A program made the position numbers and the translations under genes. The notes beneath the pieces were generated by a model. The model was not told the DNA's origin. It did not search any database and saw nothing but the letters and a program-made list of their open reading frames with translations. A stretch of 64,000 nt of DNA from Ephemerocybe angulata (taxonomy: Eukaryota > Basidiomycota > Agaricomycetes > Agaricales > Psathyrellaceae): contig JAACJK010000016.1 of assembly GCA_013368325.1 (NCBI GenBank), positions 140,364 to 204,363 on the forward strand, given 5' to 3'. Positions 41,826 to 53,900 of the stretch are shown piece by piece. Each line of letters begins with the position of its first letter. Positions within the stretch are counted from its first letter, which is position 1.

Positions 41826-44800
41826 TTGGGTTCGTGGTTGCTGTGCCCTGGTATTACTTGCTCATACTTGTTCGCTTCTCCCTCGTCGTCGAGGCGCGGA
41901 CTTCGGCCGCCCTCGAGTCGGACGCCTCATACGTGCGCTCTTCGATTGTCGCTACGAGGTCAAAATCCCGGATCGTCCTTAGTTGGAGGGTTCGTACTGT
42001 ATCCTTCACGTTCCTCACGGACGTCTCTCCCACTCTCCCTCATCCTCACATATTTCGTCCGTCCATACTCCTCATTGTCATCATCATACCCCCGTCGTCG
42101 TCGCGCCTCAGCCTTCGACAGCGTCGCACGCGCTAAACATAGCTCTGGTACTCTTTCTCTCTGCATACAACACACACCCTATGTTGACCTCCCTCCCCCG
42201 GTATCCGATATCGATCCTCGTCATGAACCCTAATGACTTGTTTGCTTTATTTTTTCTCTTGTTTCGCCAAGAAGTATCCAGGATGGTTTCGCGATGTACG
42301 GTGTATCCGGCTTTGGCTTTCCTTCAACGACAGGGTACGTCTAGTCAATGTTTTTTATTGAAATGGAATCATGAATGGGGTGTGGGGCGAGCGCGTGGAG
42401 GTTTGGACTTTGCCTCTGGGAGTCTGGAGCGGTCGAGAGGGTCCGACAGGTGTGTTGGGTTGCCGGGTGTGGATGCAAAGTCGGACTTTGGAGTAAGCAC
42501 TGTAGTTCGGCGAGGTGGGCAGCTCCAAATTTAAAGCGCTCTGAGTATGCATCGGATGTGTATCGATGCGCCTATGGCTCCAAAGGTTTGACTATGTACC
42601 AGATGAGCATCGACGTTCGTTTGGGCGGGTGGATCAACGCATTAGACCACACTTTGGAGAACGCTCGGTCACATAACCCGGACCTTGGACAATCAAACCT
42701 AGAAGGGGGAAAGTGCATTCCTGAACAGCCGCCTGGAAGTCATGGTGAAACACCAATGTCCATACTCCTGCCAGAGGTCTGAGGTAGTCACGTATCACAG
42801 CCATTATTCGATCAGATCGCGACAGTGCCCAGGGAGACTGTCAGCTGGACTTGGCGCCTGCTCTGCGATCTGTGTGCGCGTCTACGTACTAACAGCTACA
42901 TGTAGCTTACTAGGTACTTCTATCTGTGAATCGATGTTCGTGGCTCTTCTTTGGCTGATTCTTCTATTCTACCAAGTGATTCCTCGCTTCGATATCCGGA
43001 TATCCACGTTGGTAGTATAACGGAGTTTGCAAAGTCCATCAACCTATGTCACCACTTGTTAGGCTGTAGCTTTGTACAAGCGCACTTTGATTTACTTAGC
43101 GGAGGCACTGGGTTTAACTCTATGCGTAAGGAATGCACCGCGATGACCCTATGAATCTACCTTTGGAGTCCCTCGGTCACTTCACCCTGAGCATTGGCAA
43201 TTAAATATAGATGAAGAGACTATACCCTCGAACATGCACACATGAGCTCCTGCAGCAATTTTCGTGTATGAGTAGACTCACGTATCGAAGCCACGGATCA
43301 CGGATGAGCGTATGTCTGAAACTCGATTGGGCTGTTGAATGCTCCCAGGTCACTGAAGCCAGAGCTTCAATGCCTCAACTCCGACTCATCATGCCCGTCC
43401 TTTTGGGTCAGACTCCACCCCTCGGATAACCTCTTGAAGCGTCCAATTTAACCTGAGTCCTCAGAGGACTCGGTAGTGAATTAGCCCCTTTCAATCAATT
43501 CAATATTCCACGCGTCTAATATTGGCCTCACTCCGTAACTCCACAGCCCCAAAAGAATCGCGGAAGTGGTGCGTTCCCCCCGCGTCCCCCTCGATTTAGT
43601 CTCTCGTCACTCCCTGTTCTCGACACGCCGCGCCTTCATGCGCAAGCCCTCGGCGGACTCCCTCTTTCATTCTTTACCTACCTTCGACACGCACGCACGC
43701 ATGCTCACTCGTTCGCCCTCCTATAATCAATCGTTCTCTTCAAAAAAACGCCTCGTTCGCCACACGACCGACTTGCCTGCCAGGCGGCCCGTCCCTCATA
43801 CAATATCATAACATACGTACCATACCCCTTGTTCTATCCATCGTTCGTTCGTTTTCCGTTTACTGGTCTTGACGCGGTACCTCCACCATCTTCCTCCGCC
43901 ATCGCACCATTTGCTCACGCGCGCGCACGTTCCATCGCACGTCGCTCCGATTCTCTCGTCTCTTATACGTAGCATACTTCTACATCCCCCTTCCCTTCCC
44001 TCATACCTCTTCTCACGTCGTTTGTAAACTGGATCTCGACGACTACTCGTATAACTGATTGATACCTCCTTGCTACCTCTCGTCTGGTTACATACATACT
44101 GACAGCTTGTTACCCACGTTGATACCTTTTGTTTTAGTACTTGGTGCTTTGTTCGAGTTATGCATGGATATGGCCGCACGGATTTCTTGGTTCTCTTGCA
44201 CTTCGGTGTCGAGTGGGGGATGACATGTGAGTGGGATGGGTTGGGGATGGGTACGTACAATACATGAGTAAGTGAATGACTTTGGATTGCAATTTGAGTG
44301 GAATGGAAGGAGAGGGACGTGGAAGAATGGTCAACTGTCCAGTATCCTGCGTTGATTGCTGTCTCGCGGCTGAGCTCGTAAAGTGTCAATGCGAGAGGCG
44401 TCTTGTAATGCTCGGTACGAAGGGCGTGGTTGTTCCAGGCTGCCTTCGTTTCATTGAGCGACTTATGGATACGCTGGCTGCAATCTTTTCTGTGAAGCGC
44501 ACACGGCGCTCATACGGATGAGCTCTGTCGCACGAGAAGCTCGCCTTCAAGCGAAATGGAAACGGAGTGAGAAAGCGCAATGAAGTTTCGATCGATGGTG
44601 GGAGATGTGGGTGCTTTAGTGTTGATGCCTTATAGCCACTCGGAACGTGGGTGGCCCGCTACGGCTGAGCAGTTGGCAAATCGAGTTAAGCGCCTGCGTG
44701 GGCGCCTAAAATGCCGGCGTAAAGACGCTCGTTTCCTGGCACAATGGATGGCTTGACTAACTCAAATGAGCACATCGCCACGGATTCTGATTTGCGTGCT

Positions 44801-45311
44801 GTGGGATAGAGTGTAAATACAGTTCGAGAGAATGCTCAGATGTAGCTCAGTTTGGACTCGGAGAGATGTGTCAAAGATGAACCAGGGAGTATATGCTCAA
44901 CTCGATTAGCACACTGTATCGAACGACTCGTTCAGTTAGTAGCGTTGCCTTCGCCGCATTCTGGCCTCGAACAGATACGTTTGAACGTACTTATGTTAGG
45001 TGCAGAAGATCAACTGGACGCCGATCGTTTCTCATAGCCGATGCCTCGACTGATATACGCAGCGAATGGGGCGCCCCTTCAAGTCGACGATTACATTATG
45101 GAGCACGATGATCTCTGGGCCCAGCAAGAGTGAGGTACTTGAGCATAGATTTGTCGGGACCTACGATAGACGAACGGAAGGGGCTACGGTAAACGGAGGT
45201 GTGTGCGAAAGGGGTACGGTTGTATGGTGTAGGGGAGCAGAGCACGACATACTATATATTACTTGAAGACTTGTTATCGCCTGGTGCATCGTCTTAACGC
45301 AGTATGCAGAC
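41826..45311. other. no recognised gene
   Basis: A few frames of 130-200 residues exist on both strands (for example 41983-42534 and 43796-44389), but they are low-complexity, lack domains and have no repeat copies. Nothing else is recognised. Confidence 0.45.
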
Positions 45312-45315
45312 CCCT

Positions 45316-45683
45316 TGTAAGGATGGCGTTGCGGCTGCGCGCCGACACCACCTTATTCCGCCTCCATTCCCAACGGGCCAACGACGGGCCAACGATGTAG
45401 CGCCAGCCCGACCTCGGACGATGACCGACCCACCGCGGGCGGTCTCGTATGCATTTCGTAGTCAGCTAGTTTCCATTTCTACGTATATAAGGCTCCTATG
45501 TACCTACCGGTTCGTTAGTTCGCTCCTCCCCCGAGCTCATCCCTCTATCCGTCCTCCAATCCATCATCCTTTCGTCTCCATGTCCCCAGGATCGTCCTTC
45601 AAGTTACCCCCCTTCGAACCTCGCAGTCCTTCTGCGAGAACGTGTGACGGCATTCGGTGCCCACACGGTCTTGTTGTCTTACA
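45316..45683 (+). repeat. solo LTR (family L1), 368 bp
   Basis: Starts TGTAAGGATGGCG, carries cgtatataaggctcc, and ends TCTTACA. A 4-bp duplication CCCT flanks it (45312-45315 and 45684-45687). It aligns with the LTRs at 2868-3034 and 3599-3951. No internal sequence follows, so the element was lost by recombination between its LTRs. Confidence 0.8.
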
Positions 45684-45687
45684 CCCT

Positions 45688-46536
45688 CCTTCTCGGGGCC
45701 GTGTTCGACGAGGCCAGGACGGTTGATCTGGGCATACCGAGAAAAGCCAGTCACCTCCTCGTCACGACGACCTCCCCGCTCCCAGTCTCGTCCGATGCAC
45801 TGTAAAAAGACAGCGTAAACTGTTCTCCCTCACCATCGCTCTTAATCACTGGCTAACGGTGTCAACAATGCAGCCAATGTTGCATTATATACCTCCAAAA
45901 TTGCTCGAAATATCTACGTACAGGCCTTACAACAACATGATGGATATACAACGGAGGCACGAAACATATAAACGAAGAATAAAGACGAGGGGACAGGAAT
46001 GGGCGCGTAACAGCACGCGCGGTGCTCGCCCCCTCTCTCCAACGGCATACATATCGAATACACTCACCTTGCACCACTACCCCCTCACCACGCCGCCGCC
46101 CTCCTCACCTTCCTCACCCTTCCCACCTCCTCGCCCTCGTCTGGCGTAGGCATATCCGTCCCAGTCCCGACATGTATGGTGAGGACGGGTGTAAGAGACA
46201 CCTCGTTCTGATCGCGCTCAATCGCAGATCCAAAAATAACTTCAATGAGAAAAGCACCAGCCGCGCGAAGGGCTCGTACGACCAACAATCGACGACAGAC
46301 CGACCGAGAACGAAGTCGCGCTCAGCCACGAACGACGACACGAAGTCGAGTGTTTCGAAGACGATCGCCGCTCGACGCTTCCCCCGATGCTGGCCCGATG
46401 CCAGTAATATGAGGGATAAACGAATAACCAGTTGGAATTAGATAGTAAAAATTAAACAAAACGCGAAACTAAACGAGGAGAAACGAAAAGAAAGCGGAAC
46501 AAACGCCAAAGCGAGTGAAACGGCGTACGCGCGTGG
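45688..46536. other. no recognised feature
   Basis: No gene or repeat partner recognised. Confidence 0.4.
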
Positions 46537-47080
46537 AGGGTATCTGGATGGTCGAAGAAATGGGGGAACGAGTGTCAAACAAAGCGAGACGTGCATAGGA
46601 ATCGTCCGATACAGAGAACAGCAGAATGACTATCAGATACGCTCACCAGACGCCGTCAGACGCATCCAAGCCCCAATCCAACTTAACTCGTCAACGCTCA
46701 TCATCGTCACCGGCATCGCGCACCCGAGTTCTACGTCGCCGCTCCCCGGTACACTTGTGCTAGTCAGTAAATATTTTCTCGGGCCCGGTGTGCTGCGCAC
46801 CGTGGCCGAGTCGATAATGAAGAAGAAATCGACACACCGAACAGTGTCGAAAAGGCTCAGATAGGATTACCTACCCGACCTCGAAACACCGACTCACCAA
46901 TCAAGCCCACATCCCTGGCTCGTCAGTCCTCCTTCCACCTACACCTTCCCTCCCACAACAACGGATACAACTCCCACACGCCCCTCAAACTCCCTCCCAC
47001 ACTCCCCCGAAGTCTCACTCTCCAACCACGCCTCCAAACTCTTACCCAGCCTTCCCTCTCCCACTCGCCTCCAATATATA
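46537..47080. repeat. segmental duplication H (copy 2)
   Basis: Partner of 22031-22575, high similarity. It runs into sequence (ctatctagagcagacgg) also seen near 27050. Confidence 0.85.
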
Positions 47081-47329
47081 TACTCATCCTCCCTCTCGCC
47101 TATCTAGAGCAGACGGGCGATGCAGCAACGTGCGGCGATCACCAGCTCTAGAGACGAGAAAGGGAGGAGAGAGGAGGACAACGGAAACGGAGGAAGATGC
47201 ACGCAAGACGCACCAAACGGAAGCGAGGAGACGATAAGGAGTGACGAGCGCTACTCCCCGCTCCGTCACTATCACGGATACCTTGTTGATTGTGAGTCCC
47301 GATCGGCACGAATAGCACCGGAGAAACGA

Positions 47330-47870
47330 AGGTATATCAAATGGGCAAATGCTTACCTCGACCATCACGCCGTCCGAGATACTAGCTGCAACGTCGACAA
47401 GTTCCCCCCACCTCTACCCCAAGTCCGTCTCCATCCGTCGCCGTCGTGGTACGTCGTCCTGCTCGTCGTTACGCCATCGCCCTACTCGCGCTCAGACCCG
47501 CTGTCCATCAACCCATCGCCGCCGCCCTTCATCTATCTTCCATCCCCCATCGCCTTCATCCTTCTTCATTCACCCATCGCCGCGCCGCTCCACCACACCT
47601 CCCGATTGCCTCCAACCCATACGCCGTTCGACTGCACACCATTCCCGCCCTATGCGTCCTCCTCAATCCATCTTCGACTCCCACCTCCACCGCTGCTCCC
47701 GATCGTAGTCGTACTCGTAGTCGTACTCGTAGTCGTCAATAGTCGGCAATAGTCGTTCGTCGCATGCGCATTGTCCTCGCGCAGAGGAGGACATCGACGC
47801 ACACCACCCATGAGCGATAGGTGCCGAGTAACCCGTCGAACGGCGTAGAATCTACAATCGACCAACCACG
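47330..47870. repeat. pyrimidine-rich repeat F (copy 3)
   Basis: Starts gaaggtatatcaaatggg...cttacctcgac and includes a run of gtagtcgtactc units (47700-47745). Unlike copies 1 and 2 it is not followed by an FHA-gene relic. Confidence 0.55.
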
Positions 47871-48449
47871 AACGAAACCACCCACACGAATCCCATCCCT
47901 CTACTTCACTTCTTCCCGCCTACGTCTTCTTTCCAACACCAACCGGTACAACCTCCAGCACGCCCATCCCACTCCATCCCACTATTCATCGTCCCACCGT
48001 CGACCGTCCCACTAACCGCCGTCCTAGTCTCCAAGCTCTCCCACGAACTCATGCCCACTCAGGCGGAACGCGCACGAAGATGGCGCAGCCGAGGCGCTCG
48101 AGCCCGACGGTGGACGGCACGAGCACAGGAGGGTCCAGTCGAGGGGGTATCTGAGTGTACGGGCAATGATGGATCGTCGTGTGGAAGATGCCTGGATGCC
48201 GGAGATCGAGAGTTAGAAACGAGAAGGAACCGAACAACAACGAACGGAACGACACACGGGGGCCCTAGGGGCTGGAGATGGTCGAAGACTGGGCGTAGAA
48301 CGAATGGTACGTTGATACCGGGGGTGGTATCGAGGGTCGTCCGTCGTGGGTGAGAAGGAACTGAAGGGCGAAGAACGAACATGCGCACCCGAACTCTCGA
48401 ACCCACTCCTCCGTCATCACCCCCACGGCGCTCGAACTCCCTCCAACCC

Positions 48450-49150
48450 TCCCTCACCGTCTAACTCTCCAACCTCCCATCCAAAATCTTCCTCAACCCT
48501 CTCCAAGCCCGACACAAGTGGGGTATGGGGCGGTGGATGATGGATCCATGGCGGACGCCGATAAGGGTGTACGTTAATGCCAGGGTCGGTGCGAAGGGAT
48601 ACGAAGAGCGCATGAACGGGAACGTTCTGTGGGATCGTAGAGGGGCTGCGGCTTCGAAGGGTTCGGCAGACTGGCGCAACCATTCCATCTGTGACGCCCG
48701 TCGAAGGTGGAGTGGGGAGGTACGATGGCGCCGTCCGCGTCGATGAGGGTGAGCATGGCGGCAGCGCTGTCGAGCACGCCCGGTTCCATTGCGAGGCGCA
48801 CAGGATGGGGGTAAGTCTAACGGCCGATTGGGGCAGTGAGGAGCAGAGGCTCGATGTCGCGCCCGAATACCGCAGACGAGGACGCTAGAGTGTGTCAGTG
48901 GGCGGACGTTAGAGGGGGAAGGATGCTACGAGGCGTGCATACGTGTATGTGGGCGGGGATGGAATATAATTCGGGCAGTAGAGGCGAGCGTTGGAGGTGC
49001 GGAGGTGCTAAGACGTACGGCCGTGTCGTCGTTGGGTGGACTTCGACATCCGTCGGAGTTGACCTGACGCTGCAGGCAGCGGGATGGGTGCTGCTAGAGA
49101 TTCGTGAGCGCCTAATACGTCGATTGAAACCGGGACACATACGACGATAG
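48450..49150. repeat. old segmental duplication G (copy 2)
   Basis: Partner of 20241-20930, in the same orientation. Confidence 0.8.
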
Positions 49151-50662
49151 GGCTCTGGGTACGAGGACATGGTGGTGGGAGCCAACAAAGATGAGCCCAA
49201 TTCAACTTGATCTTTGATGGGATGACCAATTCGGACACAGTACGTCTCTCCCTCAACCCTCCCTTTCCTTCTTCGCTGTGCTTGGCTATCGCTACGACCG
49301 CAGGTGTATGTGTTGGGTTGGAACTTGGAAGGATGTATCATGAGCCATACCATTCTCTCCGTACCTATAAGCGCGTGAAGGCCTGAGAACCGATCGGAAA
49401 TCAAAGGCGCACATGGATATTCAGGGGTCTCAGGAAAGGTAAGGGATCTGATCTCGAGATTTCACGCGTTCGAGGCATGGTGCGAAAGCTTGTGCCAGTC
49501 CGTACGTAGATATATTACACATGGCTAATGTGGGCCTTGTTTCGGAAACATCATGTTTATTAAATCCTGCAAGTGGGTATTGGTCTGTAGTTTAGCACCC
49601 CCGTGTGTGCAAATCCACCGAAAAAGGAGAGCGAAGTCTGAGTCTGCGACTGCATGGTTCGTAGGGGAGAATGCGAGCGCGCGACGAGCAGGGGTTTTTC
49701 CAGCGATGGATCGGGCTTTTTGTCGCTGATGATAAATTGAGCCTCGACCCCAGCGTATAGTACGATGTCATCAACCGATGCCAGGTTTGGAACCCAGTAA
49801 AACACTGGACAGCTCGTCATTGTGCCCGATGTATCTCCGCGTTCTGGAGGAGGCCTACCCCGCATCTGTGAGCGATGATCCGCTGGACGAATAACCGAGG
49901 TATGTTAACAGTTAGCGCAGCCGTTGTATCCGTCGTTTCCATCTCGACTGTCGCCAACTAGCTCTGTGTTCACTTATCCTGCGCAGGTATGTCAGTAGCA
50001 TTGGTGATCGACTACGGAGTGCGTTCATACTTGGAGGCTACCGACCTCCTTTCCCTCGAAAAAGGCTTTCATTCCAACGAGCATACACCCACTTCGTTAC
50101 CCCTCCTTCGCACTTATTCATTGCTCACTTCCATCTTCGGTGTGTCCCTCCCTCCAGTTCCCTCCTTCCCTACTATCCCCTTGTGCTACACCCCCGAACT
50201 TGCCGCAGCGACGTAGTACATCCGCTTCCCTCAACCACTCTGCTTTAAATATAGTTAGCTGTGCTATCTCGCCGTCGGCCCGTGATATAAGTGAATACAC
50301 CGTACCGTATGGCTTGTATCCGTCAAACCGTCGACACAGAGGGACGAGACTACCAATTCCAAATGCATAACCATGGATGACCTTACTATGCATTTGGATA
50401 AGATCTCGACTTCGATTGTAAGTCGCTTACCTCGGAGATATATCCGTTCACGCTTCAGATCGCCGCGCACAATGCCCCTTCGAGTCCTGTCACTACACTG
50501 AGAAGTTATAAAAGTGTATATAAATTCCCGGATATGCATGTCGGAAGAATATTGTCAAACCGGTACTACAAGCGTGCATTCACAAATATGCTACTACCCG
50601 AAGATTTGCGCGACTGCCAAGCGACTGCTCGAAATTCGAGTTCCTGGATGCCCCAGATTGCG
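49151..50662. other. no recognised gene
   Basis: Only short frames without domains. The minus frame at 49560-49865 has unremarkable composition and no support. Confidence 0.4.
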
Positions 50663-50985
50663 GGGTCTCCAATGATTTATGCATATTCCCGGTCAGCTTA
50701 AATTGCATACTTCAAATTCACCCAAACGAGGTAATACTCCCTGTGAAATACTGCGCCAACATCGTGCTGGTCTGATTTTCACAATAATAGAAACTCAAAT
50801 CATCTCAACTCGCTGAAGATCAAGACGTGGTGCTGGTACAACGGGTCTCCAATCATTTATGCGTATGCCCGCCTTGAATGGCCCCACATAATGATTCAAA
50901 TTCACCTAAACAAGCATATGAAATACTGTGGCAAGGTTGTGCTGGTATGACATTCACAATAATAAACACTTATATCATCCCAAGA
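50663..50985. repeat. ~180-bp tandem duplication bordering the macrosatellite
   Basis: gggtctccaat(g/c)atttatgc occurs at 50663 and 50843, a 180-base offset. Shared words continue through caaattcacc.aaac, gaaatactg, gtgctggt and cacaataata. The second copy ends where macrosatellite sequence starts (about 50985). Confidence 0.85.
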
Positions 50986-53900
50986 GAGAAGAGATGCATA
51001 AGAGATGCATGTGCAAGACGTGGAGTCCGTTGGGGAGAGGTTTAGGAAATAAAATGGGGAGAGTTAGGGAAGCGTGGATGGAGAGGGTCGGACGTTTGAA
51101 AGCAAGTCGATCAAGGGTCAGGGAGGTCGAGGGAGAGTTTGAGAGGGTGACACGTGAACGTGCGAGGCAGCACGTGAGAAAGAGATCATGTGAACGCAAG
51201 CAGTGCATTGGGGCGAGGTTTAGGAAAAGACAGCGCGGATGAGGTGGAAAGGGGGAAGAGAGTAGTTTGGAATGTGACAGGGGACAGAGCGAGCGAGTTG
51301 GGAGGTGGGTTAGGCAGGGCATCTTGGATGAAGGGTGTGGGGACAGAGATGGGTGCCGTGTGGCGGTGAGAGACGCCGAGCGAGATGCATGTGTGTGGGA
51401 ATCGCAGGGGCATGTGACGGGAATAAACAAGGGCGTTTGGACAATGGTGGGAAAGAGTCATCAAATCCAGTTGATGGAAATGATGTGGTGTGGGTGTGGG
51501 AATTGCAGATGCGGTCGGGGAAGGGAGCGGCCGTTCGGACGAGGTTTAGGCATCACAGAAGACCAATGGATTGGCAAGATTGAGACATGCAGGTGGGTCA
51601 AGTGGGAGTGATGTATGTGCAGAACACGGAGGAATGAGAGCATCCGGGAAAGGGTTAGGAAATTGAGACAAGGCAGTGGTCGTAGTGTGGCAAGTCGCGG
51701 TGTGCGGAGATGGTTGAAACCGTTTGGACAAGGGTTAGGAGACAATGCGGAAGACAAATGGAATAGAAACAGATCGAGGTGTTTGAAAGGAAATGCAAGC
51801 GAGAAGAGATGCATGTGCGATACCGGGAGGAGTCCGTTTGGGAGAGGTTTAGGAAATGGCACGAGAGCGAGGTGTTTGAACCGAGTTTGAAAGGAAACAC
51901 AAGCAGACCGTGCGGGAGAGGTTTAGGGAATCAGATGGAGAGAACGGGAGGCGTTGAAGCATGCGCAATGGCAGGAGGCGTTTGAAAGGAAATGGTGCAG
52001 GCGGAGAAGGGCAAGGGAGAGGGTTTGGGAATGGAAATGAAATGAAGAGGGTTGAACATTTGAAAGCGAGTTGTTGGTGGATCGCAGGCTCAGGGAGATC
52101 GAGGGAAAGTCCGAGAGGATGACGCGGGAACACACGAGGCAGTGCGTGAGAAAGAGATCATGTGAACGCAAGCCATGCGTCAGGGCGAGGTTTAGGATAC
52201 ATCGTGGATGAGGTCAAGGTGTGCGACGGAGCAAGTCGGTGTGCGGAGATGGTTGAAAAGGTTTGGACAAGGGTTAGGAGACAACGTGGAAGGCAACTGC
52301 GTCGGGTTGAATGGAAACAGAACAAGGTGTGTATGCAAGCGAGAAGAGATGCATGTGCAAGACGTGGAGTCCGTTGGGGAGAGGTTTAGGAAATAAAATG
52401 GGGAGAGTTAGGGAAGCGTGGATGTGCTCGATGCATGCGAAATGGAGGGAGGGGTTGGAAAGAAAATGATGCAGGCAGAGAGGAGTGTAAGGGAGAGGGT
52501 CGGACGTTTGAAAGCAAGTCGATCAAGGGTCAGGGAGGTCGAGGGAGAGTTTGAGAGGGTGACACGTGAACGTGCGAGGCAGCACGTGAGAAAGAGATCA
52601 TGTGAACGCAAGCAGTGCATTGGGGCGAGGTTTAGGAAAAGACAGCGCGGATGAGGTGGAAAGGGGGAAGAGAGTAGTTTGGAATGTGACAGGGGACAGA
52701 GCGAGCGAGTTGGGAGGTGGGTTAGGCAGGGCATCTTGGATGAAGGGTGTGGGGACAGAGATGGGTGCCGTGTGGCGGTGAGAGACGCCGAGCGAGATGC
52801 ATGTGTGTGGGAATCGCAGGGGCATGTGACGGGAATAAACAAGGGCGTTTGGACAATGGTGGGAAAGAGTCATCAAATCCAGTTGATGGAAATGATGTGG
52901 TGTGGGTGTGGGAATTGCAGATGCGGTCGGGGAAGGGAGCGGCCGTTCGGACGAGGTTTAGGCATCACAGAAGACCAATGGATTGGCAAGATTGAGACAT
53001 GCAGGTGGGTCAAGTGGGAGTGATGTATGTGCAGAACACGGAGGAATGAGAGCATCCGGGAAAGGGTTAGGAAATTGAGACAAGGCAGTGGTCGTAGTGT
53101 GGCAAGTCGCGGTGTGCGGAGATGGTTGAAACCGTTTGGACAAGGGTTAGGAGACAATGCGGAAGACAAATGGAATAGAAACAGATCGAGGTGTTTGAAA
53201 GGAAATGCAAGCGAGAAGAGATGCATGTGCGATACCGGGAGGAGTCCGTTTGGGAGAGGTTTAGGAAATGGCACGAGAGCGAGGTGTTTGAACCGAGTTT
53301 GAAAGGAAACACAAGCAGACCGTGCGGGAGAGGTTTAGGGAATCAGATGGAGAGAACGGGAGGCGTTGAAGCATGCGCAATGGCAGGAGGCGTTTGAAAG
53401 GAAATGGTGCAGGCGGAGAAGGGCAAGGGAGAGGGTTTGGGAATGGAAATGAAATGAAGAGGGTTGAACATTTGAAAGCGAGTTGTTGGTGGATCGCAGG
53501 CTCAGGGAGATCGAGGGAAAGTCCGAGAGGATGACGCGGGAACACACGAGGCAGTGCGTGAGAAAGAGATCATGTGAACGCAAGCCATGCGTCAGGGCGA
53601 GGTTTAGGATACATCGTGGATGAGGTCAAGGTGTGCGACGGAGCAAGTCGGTGTGCGGAGATGGTTGAAAAGGTTTGGACAAGGGTTAGGAGACAACGTG
53701 GAAGGCAACTGCGTCGGGTTGAATGGAAACAGAACAAGGTGTGTATGCAAGCGAGAAGAGATGCATGTGCAAGACGTGGAGTCCGTTGGGGAGAGGTTTA
53801 GGAAATAAAATGGGGAGAGTTAGGGAAGCGTGGATGTGCTCAATGCATGCGAAATGGAGGGAGGGGTTGGAAAGAAAATGATGCAGGCAGAGAGGAGTGT

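Noticed and set aside
43796..44389. 197-residue minus-strand frame
   Set aside because: No recognisable domain, uneven composition, no splice or context support. Could not be distinguished from chance.
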